A stretch of 64,000 nucleotides of DNA from Rarobacter incanus (GTDB lineage Bacteria > Actinomycetota > Actinomycetes > Actinomycetales > Cellulomonadaceae). The position numbers and the translations under genes are program-made. The stretch covers positions 558,001 through 622,000 of the forward strand of contig NZ_VFNV01000001.1 of assembly GCF_006715765.1 (NCBI RefSeq), written 5' to 3'. Position 1 is the stretch's first letter, and each line of letters opens with the position of its first letter. Shown in pieces: positions 20,159 through 28,790 of the stretch. The notes below the pieces were generated by a model, which had not been told where the DNA came from, searched no databases, and was given only the letters and a program-made list of their open reading frames with translations.

Positions 20159-20201
20159 CTGCCGGGCGGAACCACGCGGTTCCGCCCGGCAGTTCTTTTT
20201 T
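20159..20201 (+). terminator. Rho-independent terminator of lpdA-sucB
   Basis: A perfect 15-base stem (CTGCCGGGCGGAACC with its complement), a 4-base loop ACGC and a T-rich tail TTCTTTTTT. It starts 20 bases after the sucB stop. Confidence 0.95.
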
Positions 20202-20277
20202 ACGAAGAGTGCGGCGGCCGCCCGTTCGTCCCCGGGCCGTCGGGCCGACAGACCGCATGCGCGGTAGCGTTGCATGC

Positions 20278-21177
20278 ATGGCAACGATACTGATCGCCGG
20301 CGGTTCGGGATTCATCGGTTCGGCTCTGACCCGCGCCCTGCGCGAGCGCGGCGACCGGGCGATCATCCTCACTCGCGCGCCGCGCGGGTTCGCCGACCAG
20401 CGCGCCTGGGACCCGGCCCGGGCGGAACTCGACGCATCGGTGCTCGATGGCGTGGACGCCGTGGTGAACCTGGCGGGCGCCGGGATCGCCGATCGACGGT
20501 GGACCGCCGCCCGCAAAACCGAGTTGATCGCTTCGCGGGTGGGCCCCACCGATCTGCTGTCCCGCGCCATCGCTGCGCACCAGGGCGTAGGCGTCCTGGT
20601 GCAGGGATCGGCCATTGGCTACTACGGCGACAGGCCCGGCGAAACCCTTACCGAAGAGTCCGGGCCCGGCAAGGGGTTCATTGCGGACCTGGTGCGGTCT
20701 TGGGAGGGCGCGGCCGCGCCCGCGCGCGACTCCGGGATCCCCGTGGCATTCCTGCGCACGGGGATCGTGCTCGCCCCGCGCGGCGGAGCCCTGGCCAGGC
20801 TGCTCCCGCTCATTCGCTTGGGCCTGGGCGGCCCGCTGGCGGGCGGCCAAGCCCACTGGGGGTGGATCACCCTGCGCGACCACGTGCGCGCCATCATGCA
20901 TGTGCTGGACCAAGGCACCGACGGGCCGGTCAACATCGTTGCTCCGACCCCGGCCACCAACGGCGAAGTTATCGGCGCATTGGCGCACGCGTTCAACCGC
21001 CCGGCTTGGTTGCGCGTACCAGCACCCGCCCTGCACCTGGTGATTGGGGAGTTTGCCGGCGAGATTTTGGCCGACCAGTTGACCCTCCCCCGGGTGTTGC
21101 TTGCCGCGGGCTTCCCGTTTCGCGATCCCACCCCGCAGGCGGCGGCGAAGTGGATCGCGCGTTCCGCGCCGCGGTGA
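20278..21177 (+). CDS. TIGR01777-type NAD-dependent epimerase (SDR39U1-like)
   Basis: 299 residues, atypical extended SDR. The N-terminal cofactor loop is IAGGSGFIGSALTRAL. DAVVNLAGAGIADRRWT and GSAIGYYGDRPGETLTEES are the characteristic motifs of this sulA/YfcH-like family, and a C-terminal DUF1731-like segment (LRVPAPALHLVIGEFAGEIL) is present. The substrate is unknown for the family. The ATG at 20278 follows TAGCGT by 7 bases, so it is chosen over the longer open frame that extends back into sucB. Confidence 0.87.
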   Translation: MATILIAGGSGFIGSALTRALRERGDRAIILTRAPRGFADQRAWDPARAELDASVLDGVDAVVNLAGAGIADRRWTAARKTELIASRVGPTDLLSRAIAAHQGVGVLVQGSAIGYYGDRPGETLTEESGPGKGFIADLVRSWEGAAAPARDSGIPVAFLRTGIVLAPRGGALARLLPLIRLGLGGPLAGGQAHWGWITLRDHVRAIMHVLDQGTDGPVNIVAPTPATNGEVIGALAHAFNRPAWLRVPAPALHLVIGEFAGEILADQLTLPRVLLAAGFPFRDPTPQAAAKWIARSAPR

Positions 21178-21205
21178 ACGTGCGCGCGTGGATACAATGC
21201 TTCCT

Positions 21206-22168
21206 ATGACATTGCTGTCCGACCACTTTCGCCGCGACGCAACGGTCGGCAGCCTCATGGGATTGGCGATCGGCGACGCGCTCGGAACGACCATAGAATT
21301 CGCCTCCCGCGACCAAGTCCCCGAAGTCACGGATCTGGTCGGCGGCGGCCCGTTCGACCTGCAACCGGGACAGTGGACCGATGACACGTCGTTGGCGCTC
21401 TGTATCGCCTCCTCCCTGGCGGAAACCGGCGCATACGACCCGATCGATCAACTTGAGCGTTTCGTCGCGTGGCGCGATCACGGCTTCATGTCGAGCACGG
21501 GGGTTTGCTTCGACATCGGCTACCAAACTTCGCACGGACTCGATGAGTTCTTGCGCACCGGCAACCCGTACCGCAACAACGACAACGACAGGAGCGCGGG
21601 CAACGGGTCGCTGATGCGCCTGGCTCCGGTCGCCCTGGCCTTCACCGAAAGCCCCGCGCACGCGGCCCGGCTGGCGGCCGATTCATCGCGCACCACCCAC
21701 CCCGCGACCGAATGCGTTGACGCGTGCTTTGGATTCGGTTGGTTGATTGCCGTCGCGACGCTCACCCGCAGCAAGGAAGCCGTCTTTGCCGCGGCCACGG
21801 AGGTGGCCACGATGATTAAATCGCCGACTATTGCGGCCATCCTCGGTGGGAGCTTCAAGGACAAGTCGCGCGACCAGATTTCATCGTCCGGGTATGTGGT
21901 CAACACGCTCGAAGCGGCGCTGTGGGCGCTGTGGGTAACCGAGAGCTTCGAGGAAGGGGCGGTGCTCGTCGTAAATCTTGCCGACGATTCGGACACCGTC
22001 GGGGCGGTGTATGGGCAGCTGGCGGGGGCAATCTACGGCATCGAGGCTATCCCCAAGCGGTGGATCGAGCGGGTCTATGCGCGTGAACTCATCGAAGACC
22101 TTGCGTTGGCGATCTATTCGCGCGGCGGCAATTTCACCGTTGCGCAATCGGCCGCAACCGTCGCCTAG
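21206..22168 (+). CDS. ADP-ribosylglycohydrolase family protein
   Basis: 320 residues with the DraG/ARH fold signatures: MGLAIGDALGTTIEF, QWTDDTSLALC (metal Asp pair), NDRSAGNGSLMRLAPVA and the C-terminal LADDSDTVGAVYGQLAG (second metal Asp cluster). Members remove ADP-ribose from proteins or nucleic acids, or act on ADP-ribosyl metabolites; the target here is unknown. No ADP-ribosyltransferase (such as DraT) is nearby. The ATG at 21206 is 7 bases after TACAAT, so it is preferred to the ATG three codons earlier, which lies inside that box. It stands between the epimerase and lipB. Confidence 0.9.
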   Translation: MTLLSDHFRRDATVGSLMGLAIGDALGTTIEFASRDQVPEVTDLVGGGPFDLQPGQWTDDTSLALCIASSLAETGAYDPIDQLERFVAWRDHGFMSSTGVCFDIGYQTSHGLDEFLRTGNPYRNNDNDRSAGNGSLMRLAPVALAFTESPAHAARLAADSSRTTHPATECVDACFGFGWLIAVATLTRSKEAVFAAATEVATMIKSPTIAAILGGSFKDKSRDQISSSGYVVNTLEAALWALWVTESFEEGAVLVVNLADDSDTVGAVYGQLAGAIYGIEAIPKRWIERVYARELIEDLALAIYSRGGNFTVAQSAATVA

Positions 22169-22187
22169 ACGCACTACCCTGGTGCGT

Positions 22188-22877
22188 ATGGATGTCGTAT
22201 CACTGCTGCCCGACGGCCCGCGCGACTACGAAGAGGTCTGGGATTTGCAACGGCAGATCCACGCGGAGGTTGCCGACGGCAAACGCGCAGACACCATCAT
22301 TGCCGTCGAACACGAGGCGGTATTCACCGCAGGCAAGCGCACCAACAACTCGGACCGGCCCACCGACGGTTCCCGCGTCATCGACGTGGATCGCGGCGGC
22401 AGGATCACGTGGCACGGCCCGGGCCAACTGGTTCTCTACCCGATAGTGCGGCTCGCGGCGCCGATCGATGTCGTTGCCTACGTGCGCGCGCTCGAGCAGG
22501 CCGTCATGGACGTGTGTTCGCAGTTGGGAGCCGCAACGGTTCGCGTGGAGGGTCGCTCGGGTGTGTGGTTTCCAGCCAACCAGTTCATGCGCGATCGCAA
22601 GGTGTGCGCCATCGGGGTGCGGGTCGCCCGCGGCACGACCATGCACGGGATCGCTCTCAATTGCGACGCAAACCTGGCCGACTACGGGCGCATTGTGCCG
22701 TGCGGAATCACCGACGCAGGGGTGACGACGCTGACCCGCGAACTGCGCCGGCCGGTGTCGATCGCCGACGTCACCGAGCCCCTGCTCGCAGCGGTGAACC
22801 GCACCGTGGGACCGCTTGCTAAGGGCGGCGCAACCGCCCCCGCGGACGTTGCCCACGTCACACCGTCCGGTGCGTGA
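22188..22877 (+). CDS. lipB: Octanoyltransferase LipB
   Basis: 229 residues. It transfers octanoyl from acyl carrier protein to lipoyl domains, the first step of endogenous lipoate formation. Seen: the RGGRITWHGPGQLVLYPI signature, catalytic Lys138 in DRKVCAIGVR and catalytic Cys172 in VPCGITDAGVTTL. The start at 22188 lies 7 bases after TACCCT (leaderless); the open frame further upstream overlaps the preceding gene. lipA follows after 42 bases with its own leaderless promoter. Confidence 0.95.
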   Translation: MDVVSLLPDGPRDYEEVWDLQRQIHAEVADGKRADTIIAVEHEAVFTAGKRTNNSDRPTDGSRVIDVDRGGRITWHGPGQLVLYPIVRLAAPIDVVAYVRALEQAVMDVCSQLGAATVRVEGRSGVWFPANQFMRDRKVCAIGVRVARGTTMHGIALNCDANLADYGRIVPCGITDAGVTTLTRELRRPVSIADVTEPLLAAVNRTVGPLAKGGATAPADVAHVTPSGA

Positions 22878-22919
22878 AATGTCACTCGCGCGCTCGGACA
22901 CTGTCGTAGGCTAATCCCC

Positions 22920-23972
22920 ATGGCTCCGCACTGTGGCTCTGGCCCCGTTTCCGCCCCGCCCGGCAGCACCGCGCACGCCCCTGGTGAGCGCAAAATGCTG
23001 CGCATCGAGGTTCGCAACGCCGAAACGCCGATCGAAAAGAAGCCGTCCTGGATCAAGACCAAGGCAACGATGGGCCCGGAGTATTCCGACATGAAGTCGC
23101 TGGTACGCGGCGGCAACCTGCACACCGTGTGCGAGGAGGCGGGCTGCCCGAACATCTTCGAATGCTGGGAGGACCGCGAGGCAACGTTCCTGATCGGCGG
23201 CGATCAGTGCACGCGGCGCTGCGACTTTTGCCAGATCGATACCGGCAAACCGGCCGACTTCGATGCGGATGAGCCGCGCCGCGTCGCCGAATCCGTGCGC
23301 GATTTGGGCCTGCGGTATTCGACCGTGACCGGGGTGGCGCGCGATGACCTGGCAGATGGTGGGGCGTGGCTGTACGCAGAGACCGTGCGGCAAATCCACG
23401 CGTTGAACCCCGAAACCGGCGTGGAACTGCTGATTCCGGACTTCAACGCGATCCCCGAGCTGCTGAACGTCGTCTTCGATTCGCGCCCCGAGGTCCTGGC
23501 CCACAACCTCGAAACCGTCCCGCGCATTTTCAAGCGCATCCGGCCCGGGTTCCGCTACGAGCGTTCCTTGTCGGTCATCACGCAGGCGCGCGAGGCGGGC
23601 CTCGTCACTAAATCGAACATTATTTTGGGGATGGGTGAAACTTTCGACGAGGCCGCCCAAACCTTGGCCGACCTGCACGAAGCGGGCTGTGACCTCATCA
23701 CCATCACGCAGTACCTGCGCCCGTCGGTGCGCCACCACCCGGTTGACCGGTGGGTCAAGCCGGAGGAATTCGTTGCCCTCTCCGATGAGGCCGAACGCCT
23801 CGGGTTTCTGGGCGTCATGTCGGGGCCGCTGGTGCGTTCTTCCTACCGCGCGGGTCGCCTGTGGGGTCAGGCGATGAATCGACGAGGCCTGCCCATCCCC
23901 CCGCAGCTGTCTCACCTGGCGCAACCCATCACCGCCCGTCAAGAAGCTCGCTCGCTGCTCGCGGATTCCTAA
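22920..23972 (+). CDS. lipA: Lipoyl synthase LipA (radical SAM)
   Basis: 350 residues. It inserts two sulfurs into protein-bound octanoyl chains. The auxiliary cluster cysteines are Cys71, Cys76 and Cys82 ([12 protein letters not shown]) and the radical-SAM cluster cysteines are Cys97, Cys101 and Cys104 (CTRRCDFC). The C-terminal RSSYRAG supplies the serine that ligates the auxiliary cluster. A promoter-like TAGGCT is 7 bases before the ATG. It is paired with lipB and close to its substrate gene sucB. Confidence 0.96.
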   Translation: MAPHCGSGPVSAPPGSTAHAPGERKMLRIEVRNAETPIEKKPSWIKTKATMGPEYSDMKSLVRGGNLHTVCEEAGCPNIFECWEDREATFLIGGDQCTRRCDFCQIDTGKPADFDADEPRRVAESVRDLGLRYSTVTGVARDDLADGGAWLYAETVRQIHALNPETGVELLIPDFNAIPELLNVVFDSRPEVLAHNLETVPRIFKRIRPGFRYERSLSVITQAREAGLVTKSNIILGMGETFDEAAQTLADLHEAGCDLITITQYLRPSVRHHPVDRWVKPEEFVALSDEAERLGFLGVMSGPLVRSSYRAGRLWGQAMNRRGLPIPPQLSHLAQPITARQEARSLLADS

Positions 23973-24004
23973 CGTGCGGCCGATCTCGACTAGGATGTTC
24001 CACC

Positions 24005-24700
24005 GTGGCTCGTAAAGACAAAGACGTAAGTGAAAAGAAACCACGCTGGTACAAACTGGTGTGGCAGGCGTACACGTTCACCCGTTCGCAAAATCCGGCG
24101 ATCACCTGGCAAATCCTGGGGATCATTGTCGGGATCATCGCGCTCGGATTCGGGTTCGGATTCGCCGTTCACCAGGTGGCGTTCTGGGGCGCCCTGTCGA
24201 TCCCGTTGGGGTTGCTGGCGGGGTTGATGTTCCTAACCAACCGTTTCACCAAGGCGCAATACGCCGCGCTCGACGGTGAGATCGGCGCGTCGCGGGCGGT
24301 GCTTGGGACGCTCGGCAAGGTGTGGACGTTCGCCGAGGAGCCGGTGGCCATCGACGCCAAGACCCAGGACATTGTTTTCCGCGGCGTGGGTCGGCCCGGG
24401 ATCGTGCTCATCGGGGAGGCGCGCATTTCGCGCATTCAGAAGCTGATCGCCGACGAGAAGCGGCGCCTGGCGCGAGCAGTCAAAGAGGTGCCCGTGACCG
24501 TGCTGGTCGTGGGCGATCGCGAGGGGCAAGTCCCGCTGTCCAAGCTCCCCAAGACGGTGCGCAAGCTCAAGCCGAAGTTGACCAAGGCCGAGGTTGGCGA
24601 GGTCGAGCGGCGCCTGCGCGCGCTGGGCGGCATGCAGCTGCCGGTCCCCAAGGGGATGGATCCGACGCGCGCGCGCATCAGCCGCAAGGATGTGCGCTAA
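24005..24700 (+). CDS. DUF4191 membrane protein
   Basis: A 231-residue actinobacterial conserved protein starting VARKDKDVSEKKPRWYKLV. Two membrane helices lie at about 32-52 and 57-77, followed by a soluble domain containing VGRPGIVLIGEARISRI. The GTG at 24005 lies 8 bases after TAGGAT. It habitually follows lipA in this phylum, and its role is unknown. The longer frame reading back into lipA is rejected. Confidence 0.82.
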   Translation: MARKDKDVSEKKPRWYKLVWQAYTFTRSQNPAITWQILGIIVGIIALGFGFGFAVHQVAFWGALSIPLGLLAGLMFLTNRFTKAQYAALDGEIGASRAVLGTLGKVWTFAEEPVAIDAKTQDIVFRGVGRPGIVLIGEARISRIQKLIADEKRRLARAVKEVPVTVLVVGDREGQVPLSKLPKTVRKLKPKLTKAEVGEVERRLRALGGMQLPVPKGMDPTRARISRKDVR

Positions 24701-24734
24701 GCGCCGCTGCGAAAGCGACAAATCTGGCGAGCCG

Positions 24735-25181
24735 TCAGGACCGTACCAACACGGTCTTGGCGGCTTTGTCGTGCAAGCCGCGCCCATCCGCGTCCCACAC
24801 TGCGGCGGGAATCACCAGGCACAACAGCGCGGTGCGGATCAGGGCGGCTAGGCCAGACGGGCGGACCAGCGTGGAGGGCGCGCGGCCTGCCAAGGCGCGC
24901 ACTTGCATGGAGCATATTCGCTGCCCGAACGATGCCCCCATGGTCCAGATCAGCAGCCACTGCGTGAACGCAAAAATCCCCAGGACGGCCATTTCGTTGC
25001 CCCGAAATAGCAGGTATCCGACCAGCCACGAGGCCCACCAGTCGATGAACAGCGCGATGATGCGCCGGCCCAATCGGGCGCGCGAACCGGGCCCCTGCGG
25101 GGGAAGCCCGAGGGTGTTGGTTGACCCGCCCTCACCCATTGGCGTCCCGGTGATCCAATTCTGGATATCTTTACGTTCCAC
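24735..25181 (-). CDS. RDD family membrane protein
   Basis: 148 residues. After a 35-residue polar head comes the RDD-type segment LGRRIIALFIDWWASWLVGY and a second helix (AVLGIFAFTQWLLIW). The conserved GASFGQRICSMQV follows, then a third hydrophobic stretch (AALIRTALLCLVIPAAV) and WDADGRGLHDKAAKTVLV. RDD proteins are small membrane proteins of varied or unknown function. The GTG at 25181 is 6 bases after TACCCT. It ends 34 bases from the convergent DUF4191 gene, and glnA1 is divergent. Confidence 0.85.
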   Translation of the reverse strand: MERKDIQNWITGTPMGEGGSTNTLGLPPQGPGSRARLGRRIIALFIDWWASWLVGYLLFRGNEMAVLGIFAFTQWLLIWTMGASFGQRICSMQVRALAGRAPSTLVRPSGLAALIRTALLCLVIPAAVWDADGRGLHDKAAKTVLVRS

Positions 25182-25225
25182 GGCTCAAGGGTAGCGAACG
25201 CGGCTGCGACCCACGCCTCGTCGAT

Positions 25226-25261
25226 GTAACATTCACCGCACTGTCGTAACATTCCCGAAAC
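25226..25261 (+). promoter_or_regulatory. Candidate GlnR box upstream of glnA1
   Basis: Two half-site pairs are present: GTAAC at 25226 with CGCAC at 25237 (6-base gap), and GTAAC at 25246 with GAAAC at 25257 (6-base gap). The second pair matches the actinobacterial GlnR consensus gTnAC-n6-GaAAC exactly; the first is degenerate. The two pairs are 20 bases apart rather than the usual 22. The position is 88-123 bases before the glnA1 start. Nitrogen control by GlnR is an inference. Confidence 0.5.
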
Positions 25262-25348
25262 ATTCTAAGAATGAGGGCGAAACGGTGGGCGCGTAGTTTT
25301 GATGATGTCGCTCAAACTAGCGGTCCCCTCTACTCAAGGAGTACACGG

Positions 25349-26773
25349 ATGTTCAAAACTGCGGAAGAGGCAATTGCCTTCACGCGGGAACAGGGCGTCG
25401 AGTTCGTTGACGTTCGGTTCACCGACCTTCCCGGCATTCAACAGCACTTCAACGTTCCTGCTGAAGAGTTTGCCGACACCGCCTTCACTGCGGGCCTTGC
25501 CTTCGACGGCTCGTCCATTCGCGGTTTCCAGGCGATCAACGAATCCGATATGAAGTTGATTCCTGACGTCACCACCGCCTATGTTGACCCTTTCCGTCGC
25601 CACAAGACGCTGATCGTCAACTTCTCGATCGTGGACCCGTTCACCGACGAGGCCTACTCGCGTGACCCCCGCAACGTCGCGCTCAAGGCTGAGGCTTACC
25701 TCAAGTCGACCGGGATCGCAGACACCGCGTTCTTCGCCCCCGAGGCAGAGTTCTACCTCTTCGATGACATCCGTTTCGCTACGTCGGCTCACGAATCGTT
25801 CTACTCGATCGATTCTGTCGAGGGCGCGTGGAACACCGGCGCCGAGGAAGCGGGCGGCAACCTCGGTTACAAGCCTCGCTACAAGGGTGGCTACTTCCCC
25901 GTATCCCCCACCGACCACTTCGCTGACATCCGCGACGACATGGTTGCGTCCCTGCAGGACGTCGGCCTGATCCTTGAGCGCGCCCACCACGAGGTTGGAA
26001 CCGCTGGCCAGCAGGAAATCAACTACCGGTTCAACACGCTGACGGCGGCCGGCGACGACCTGATGAAGTTCAAGTACATCATCAAGAACGTTGCTTGGGA
26101 GCACGGCAAGTCGGCGACCTTCATGCCGAAGCCGATCTTCGGTGACAACGGTTCGGGTATGCACACCCACCAGTCGCTGTGGAAGGACGGCGAGCCGCTG
26201 TTCTACGACGAGTCCGGCTACGGCGGCCTGTCCGACTTGGCTCGCTGGTACATCGGTGGTCTGCTCAAGCACGCACCTTCGCTGCTGGCGTTCACCAACC
26301 CGTCGGTCAACTCTTATCACCGTTTGGTTCCAGGGTACGAGGCCCCCGTCAACCTGGTGTACTCGGCCCGTAACCGGTCCGCTTGCATCCGCATCCCGGT
26401 CACGGGAACGTCCGCCAAGGCCAAGCGCATCGAGTTCCGCGTGCCCGACCCGTCGAGCAACCCCTACCTGGCATTCGCGGCGCAGCTACTTGCCGGTCTG
26501 GACGGTATTGCCAACCGGATCGAGCCGCCGGAGCCCATCGACAAGGACCTGTACGAGCTGCCTCCCGAGGAGCACGCACAGATCCAGCAGGTTCCCGGGT
26601 CCCTTGAGGCCGTCATCAACAACTTGGAAGAGGACCACGAGTTCCTCACCGAGGGTGGCGTGTTCACCGAGGACCTGATCCAAACCTGGATCGACCTGAA
26701 GCGCGAAAAGGAAATCGACGCCCTGCGTCTGCGTCCGCACCCGCACGAATTTGAGCTGTACTACGACGTCTAA
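25349..26773 (+). CDS. glnA: Glutamine synthetase type I (GlnA1)
   Basis: A 474-residue dodecameric enzyme making glutamine from glutamate, ammonia and ATP. Seen: [22 protein letters not shown] and [17 protein letters not shown] for metal and substrate binding, the ATP-site motif [21 protein letters not shown], and the adenylylation site Tyr402 in [11 protein letters not shown]. The tyrosine and the presence of glnE in the window imply activity control by adenylylation. The start at 25349 follows the purine-rich CAAGGAG at 25336-25342. A strong terminator follows. Confidence 0.96.
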   Translation: MFKTAEEAIAFTREQGVEFVDVRFTDLPGIQQHFNVPAEEFADTAFTAGLAFDGSSIRGFQAINESDMKLIPDVTTAYVDPFRRHKTLIVNFSIVDPFTDEAYSRDPRNVALKAEAYLKSTGIADTAFFAPEAEFYLFDDIRFATSAHESFYSIDSVEGAWNTGAEEAGGNLGYKPRYKGGYFPVSPTDHFADIRDDMVASLQDVGLILERAHHEVGTAGQQEINYRFNTLTAAGDDLMKFKYIIKNVAWEHGKSATFMPKPIFGDNGSGMHTHQSLWKDGEPLFYDESGYGGLSDLARWYIGGLLKHAPSLLAFTNPSVNSYHRLVPGYEAPVNLVYSARNRSACIRIPVTGTSAKAKRIEFRVPDPSSNPYLAFAAQLLAGLDGIANRIEPPEPIDKDLYELPPEEHAQIQQVPGSLEAVINNLEEDHEFLTEGGVFTEDLIQTWIDLKREKEIDALRLRPHPHEFELYYDV

Positions 26774-26793
26774 GCCGTAGCATCGCTGGCAAG

Positions 26794-26840
26794 CCGGCCC
26801 CTGACCTTCGAAAGCGAAGCGTCAGGGGCCGGTTTGTTTT
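26794..26840 (+). terminator. Rho-independent terminator of glnA1
   Basis: A 12-base outer stem CCGGCCCCTGAC/GTCAGGGGCCGG continued by an inner CTTCG/CGAAG stem, with one bulged C, and a TTTGTTTT tail. Confidence 0.93.
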
Positions 26841-26943
26841 AGGAGCCACGAGTGGTTCGTGGGTGGGTCCGCGTCTTTACGCACGGTGCGAAAAGTGCGA
26901 GCTCCGGGACGCCGCGGCCAACGTGTTGTAGGATCGAACAGTT

Positions 26944-26961
26944 TGCTAAACCGGTTTAGCA
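26944..26961. promoter_or_regulatory. LacI-type operator palindrome before the MFS gene
   Basis: TGCTAAACCGGTTTAGCA is a perfect 18-base palindrome with a central CG step, the shape bound by LacI/GalR-family repressors. It sits 37-54 bases before the MFS start codon, where a repressor could block a promoter. No LacI regulator gene lies in the window. Confidence 0.6.
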
Positions 26962-26997
26962 CCGTCTCTCCCCCATGGCCACCGATAAGGAACATGG

Positions 26998-28236
26998 TTG
27001 TCAACTCCCCTCATGCACTCGCACCCGTCAGACCCGCAGGCGGTCGCCCGCCGCACCCAACGGATCGTCCTGGCGCAGTTTGCCATTTTTGGAGTCGCCC
27101 AAGCTGCCTGGTTCGCACGAATGCCCGCTACTAAGGCTCGTTTTGAGCTCACCGATTCGCAATTCGGGACGTTGCTACTGGTCATCTCGATCGGCGCGTT
27201 GATAGGAATGGTCACTTCCGGGGCGATCGTCGCCAGCATCGGCGTGCGCAAAACGGCATACCTGGGCGGGGGGCTACTCGCCCTGGGGATGGGGCTATCC
27301 GGAATTGCCCTGGCACAGCTCAGCATCACTATCTTGGTCGCCGGGTTCGCAGTTGCGGGACTGGCCGGGGCACTGGTCAATATACCGCTCAACATCGCCG
27401 CATCGATATCCGGTAAGGAACTGCGCAAAGAAAACCTGTCGCAGTTTCATGCTTTGTATTCGGTCGGCTCAGTAGCGGGATCGGCGGCGGCTTCCGTTTC
27501 AGCGCATGCCGGGATTTCGCCCGCCGCACACCTAATCGGGCTAGCGGTGCCGTGCGCTCTGGTGATAGTCGTGCTGGCACGCCAGATTCCCCCACCGAGC
27601 CCCACCAATAGCGCCGACGCGGGTGCGTCCCACGGCAACCGCGGGCCAGCAAAAGGAGCGCTTACTGCCTGGCGGGAAAAGCGGACCTTGCGGATCGGGG
27701 TGCTGATGTTCTGCGGTTCACTGTCAGAGGGCGCCGCGAATAGTTGGCTAGCCCTGGCGCTAATGACGGGGCTAGATGTTAGCGAGGCAACGGGAGCGTT
27801 GGCTCTTAGCGTCTTCACGGCGGCCATGACCGCGGGGCGATTTGCCGGGCCCTGGGTGATCGGCCGTTTGGGTCGGGTGCGCACGGTTGTCGTCACCGGA
27901 TGCGTTGCGCTGATGGGCTTGGTCGGCGTCATCACCGCGCCCACGGTCACGCTGGCCTTCGCTGGGGCCGTGGCATGGGGTCTTGGAGCGGCGCTTTCCG
28001 GCCCGGTCGCCATTTCGGCTGCCGCGGATGATCCCCTGCACGCCCCGGCGCGAGTCGCCATGGCCTCCGCGTTTGGGGCCGCGGCGCAGATCGCTACTCC
28101 CCCGGTGTTCGGTGCTTTGGCAAACGTGATCGGGGCTCGTCCCATGCTTGGAACGATTTCCATCGGATTGCTTGCAACATTGGGATTGTCGAAATCGGTG
28201 GCTCCCGACTCCCGCACGCCCGGCATGGATGGGTAA
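26998..28236 (+). CDS. MFS transporter
   Basis: 412 residues with about 12 membrane helices, beginning after a 25-residue polar head (IVLAQFAIFGVAQAAWFARM). A central cytosolic loop (near 200-225) separates two six-helix halves, and conserved arginine-rich loops are present (ASIGVRKTAYLGGG, IGRLGRVRTVVV). It resembles YbjJ/FucP-like transporters and is a distant relative of the MFS at 53855. The substrate is unknown; a sugar or nucleoside would fit the LacI-type operator. The TTG at 26998 is chosen for AAGGAA 5 bases upstream; an ATG at 27013 is the alternative. Confidence 0.8.
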   Translation: MSTPLMHSHPSDPQAVARRTQRIVLAQFAIFGVAQAAWFARMPATKARFELTDSQFGTLLLVISIGALIGMVTSGAIVASIGVRKTAYLGGGLLALGMGLSGIALAQLSITILVAGFAVAGLAGALVNIPLNIAASISGKELRKENLSQFHALYSVGSVAGSAAASVSAHAGISPAAHLIGLAVPCALVIVVLARQIPPPSPTNSADAGASHGNRGPAKGALTAWREKRTLRIGVLMFCGSLSEGAANSWLALALMTGLDVSEATGALALSVFTAAMTAGRFAGPWVIGRLGRVRTVVVTGCVALMGLVGVITAPTVTLAFAGAVAWGLGAALSGPVAISAAADDPLHAPARVAMASAFGAAAQIATPPVFGALANVIGARPMLGTISIGLLATLGLSKSVAPDSRTPGMDG

Positions 28237-28277
28237 ACTGGTTGGGTCCGGTTCGATGGGTTTGAGGGGATGATTCG

Positions 28278-28790
28278 ATGATCCGTCGGCATATCGTGGT
28301 TGCTTCGCCGCTGGGGGCGCTGACGCTGGTCGCGCAGGGCCAGGCGCTGGTGGGGCTGCACTTTGAGCGCCAGTCGCACTTCCCGGATGCGGCGTCGCTA
28401 GGGGAAGCCGCATCCTTGCAATCGGATTCGATACTGGCACACGTCGCAAACGAATTGGACGAGTATTTCGCGGGCGATCGCACCACATTTTCCTTCGAGG
28501 TTCAGACGTTCGGCGATGACTTTTCCGAACGGGTCTGGCGGCTGCTGCGCTCTATCCCCTACGGGGAAACCACGACCTACGGGCAACTGGCGCGGGCGAT
28601 GGGGAACCCCGGGCTGGCGCAGCGGGTCGGCGGCGTGGTGGGCCGCAACCCGGTCGGGATCGTTATCCCGTGCCACCGGGTGATCGGCGCGGACGGGTTG
28701 CTGACGGGGTACGCGGGCGGCCTGGACCGCAAGCGTTGGCTGCTGGAGTTGGAGGAACCCGAGGCGCTACGCGCCTCGCGCCTCTTCTGA
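28278..28790 (+). CDS. ogt: Methylated-DNA-[protein]-cysteine S-methyltransferase
   Basis: A 170-residue suicide DNA-repair protein that accepts the alkyl group of O6-methylguanine. The active-site motif VIPCHRVIGADG carries the acceptor cysteine, preceded by the DNA-binding helix TYGQLARAMGNPGLAQRVGG. An N-terminal ribonuclease-like domain spans 1-85. A GAGGGG element precedes the ATG by about 8 bases. Its last 24 bases overlap the end of the convergent sortase gene. Confidence 0.94.
   Translation: MIRRHIVVASPLGALTLVAQGQALVGLHFERQSHFPDAASLGEAASLQSDSILAHVANELDEYFAGDRTTFSFEVQTFGDDFSERVWRLLRSIPYGETTTYGQLARAMGNPGLAQRVGGVVGRNPVGIVIPCHRVIGADGLLTGYAGGLDRKRWLLELEEPEALRASRLF

Noticed and set aside
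22200-22901. Minus-strand frame opposite lipB
   Set aside because: LipB motifs (catalytic Lys and Cys) establish the plus-strand frame; the antisense protein has no recognisable features.
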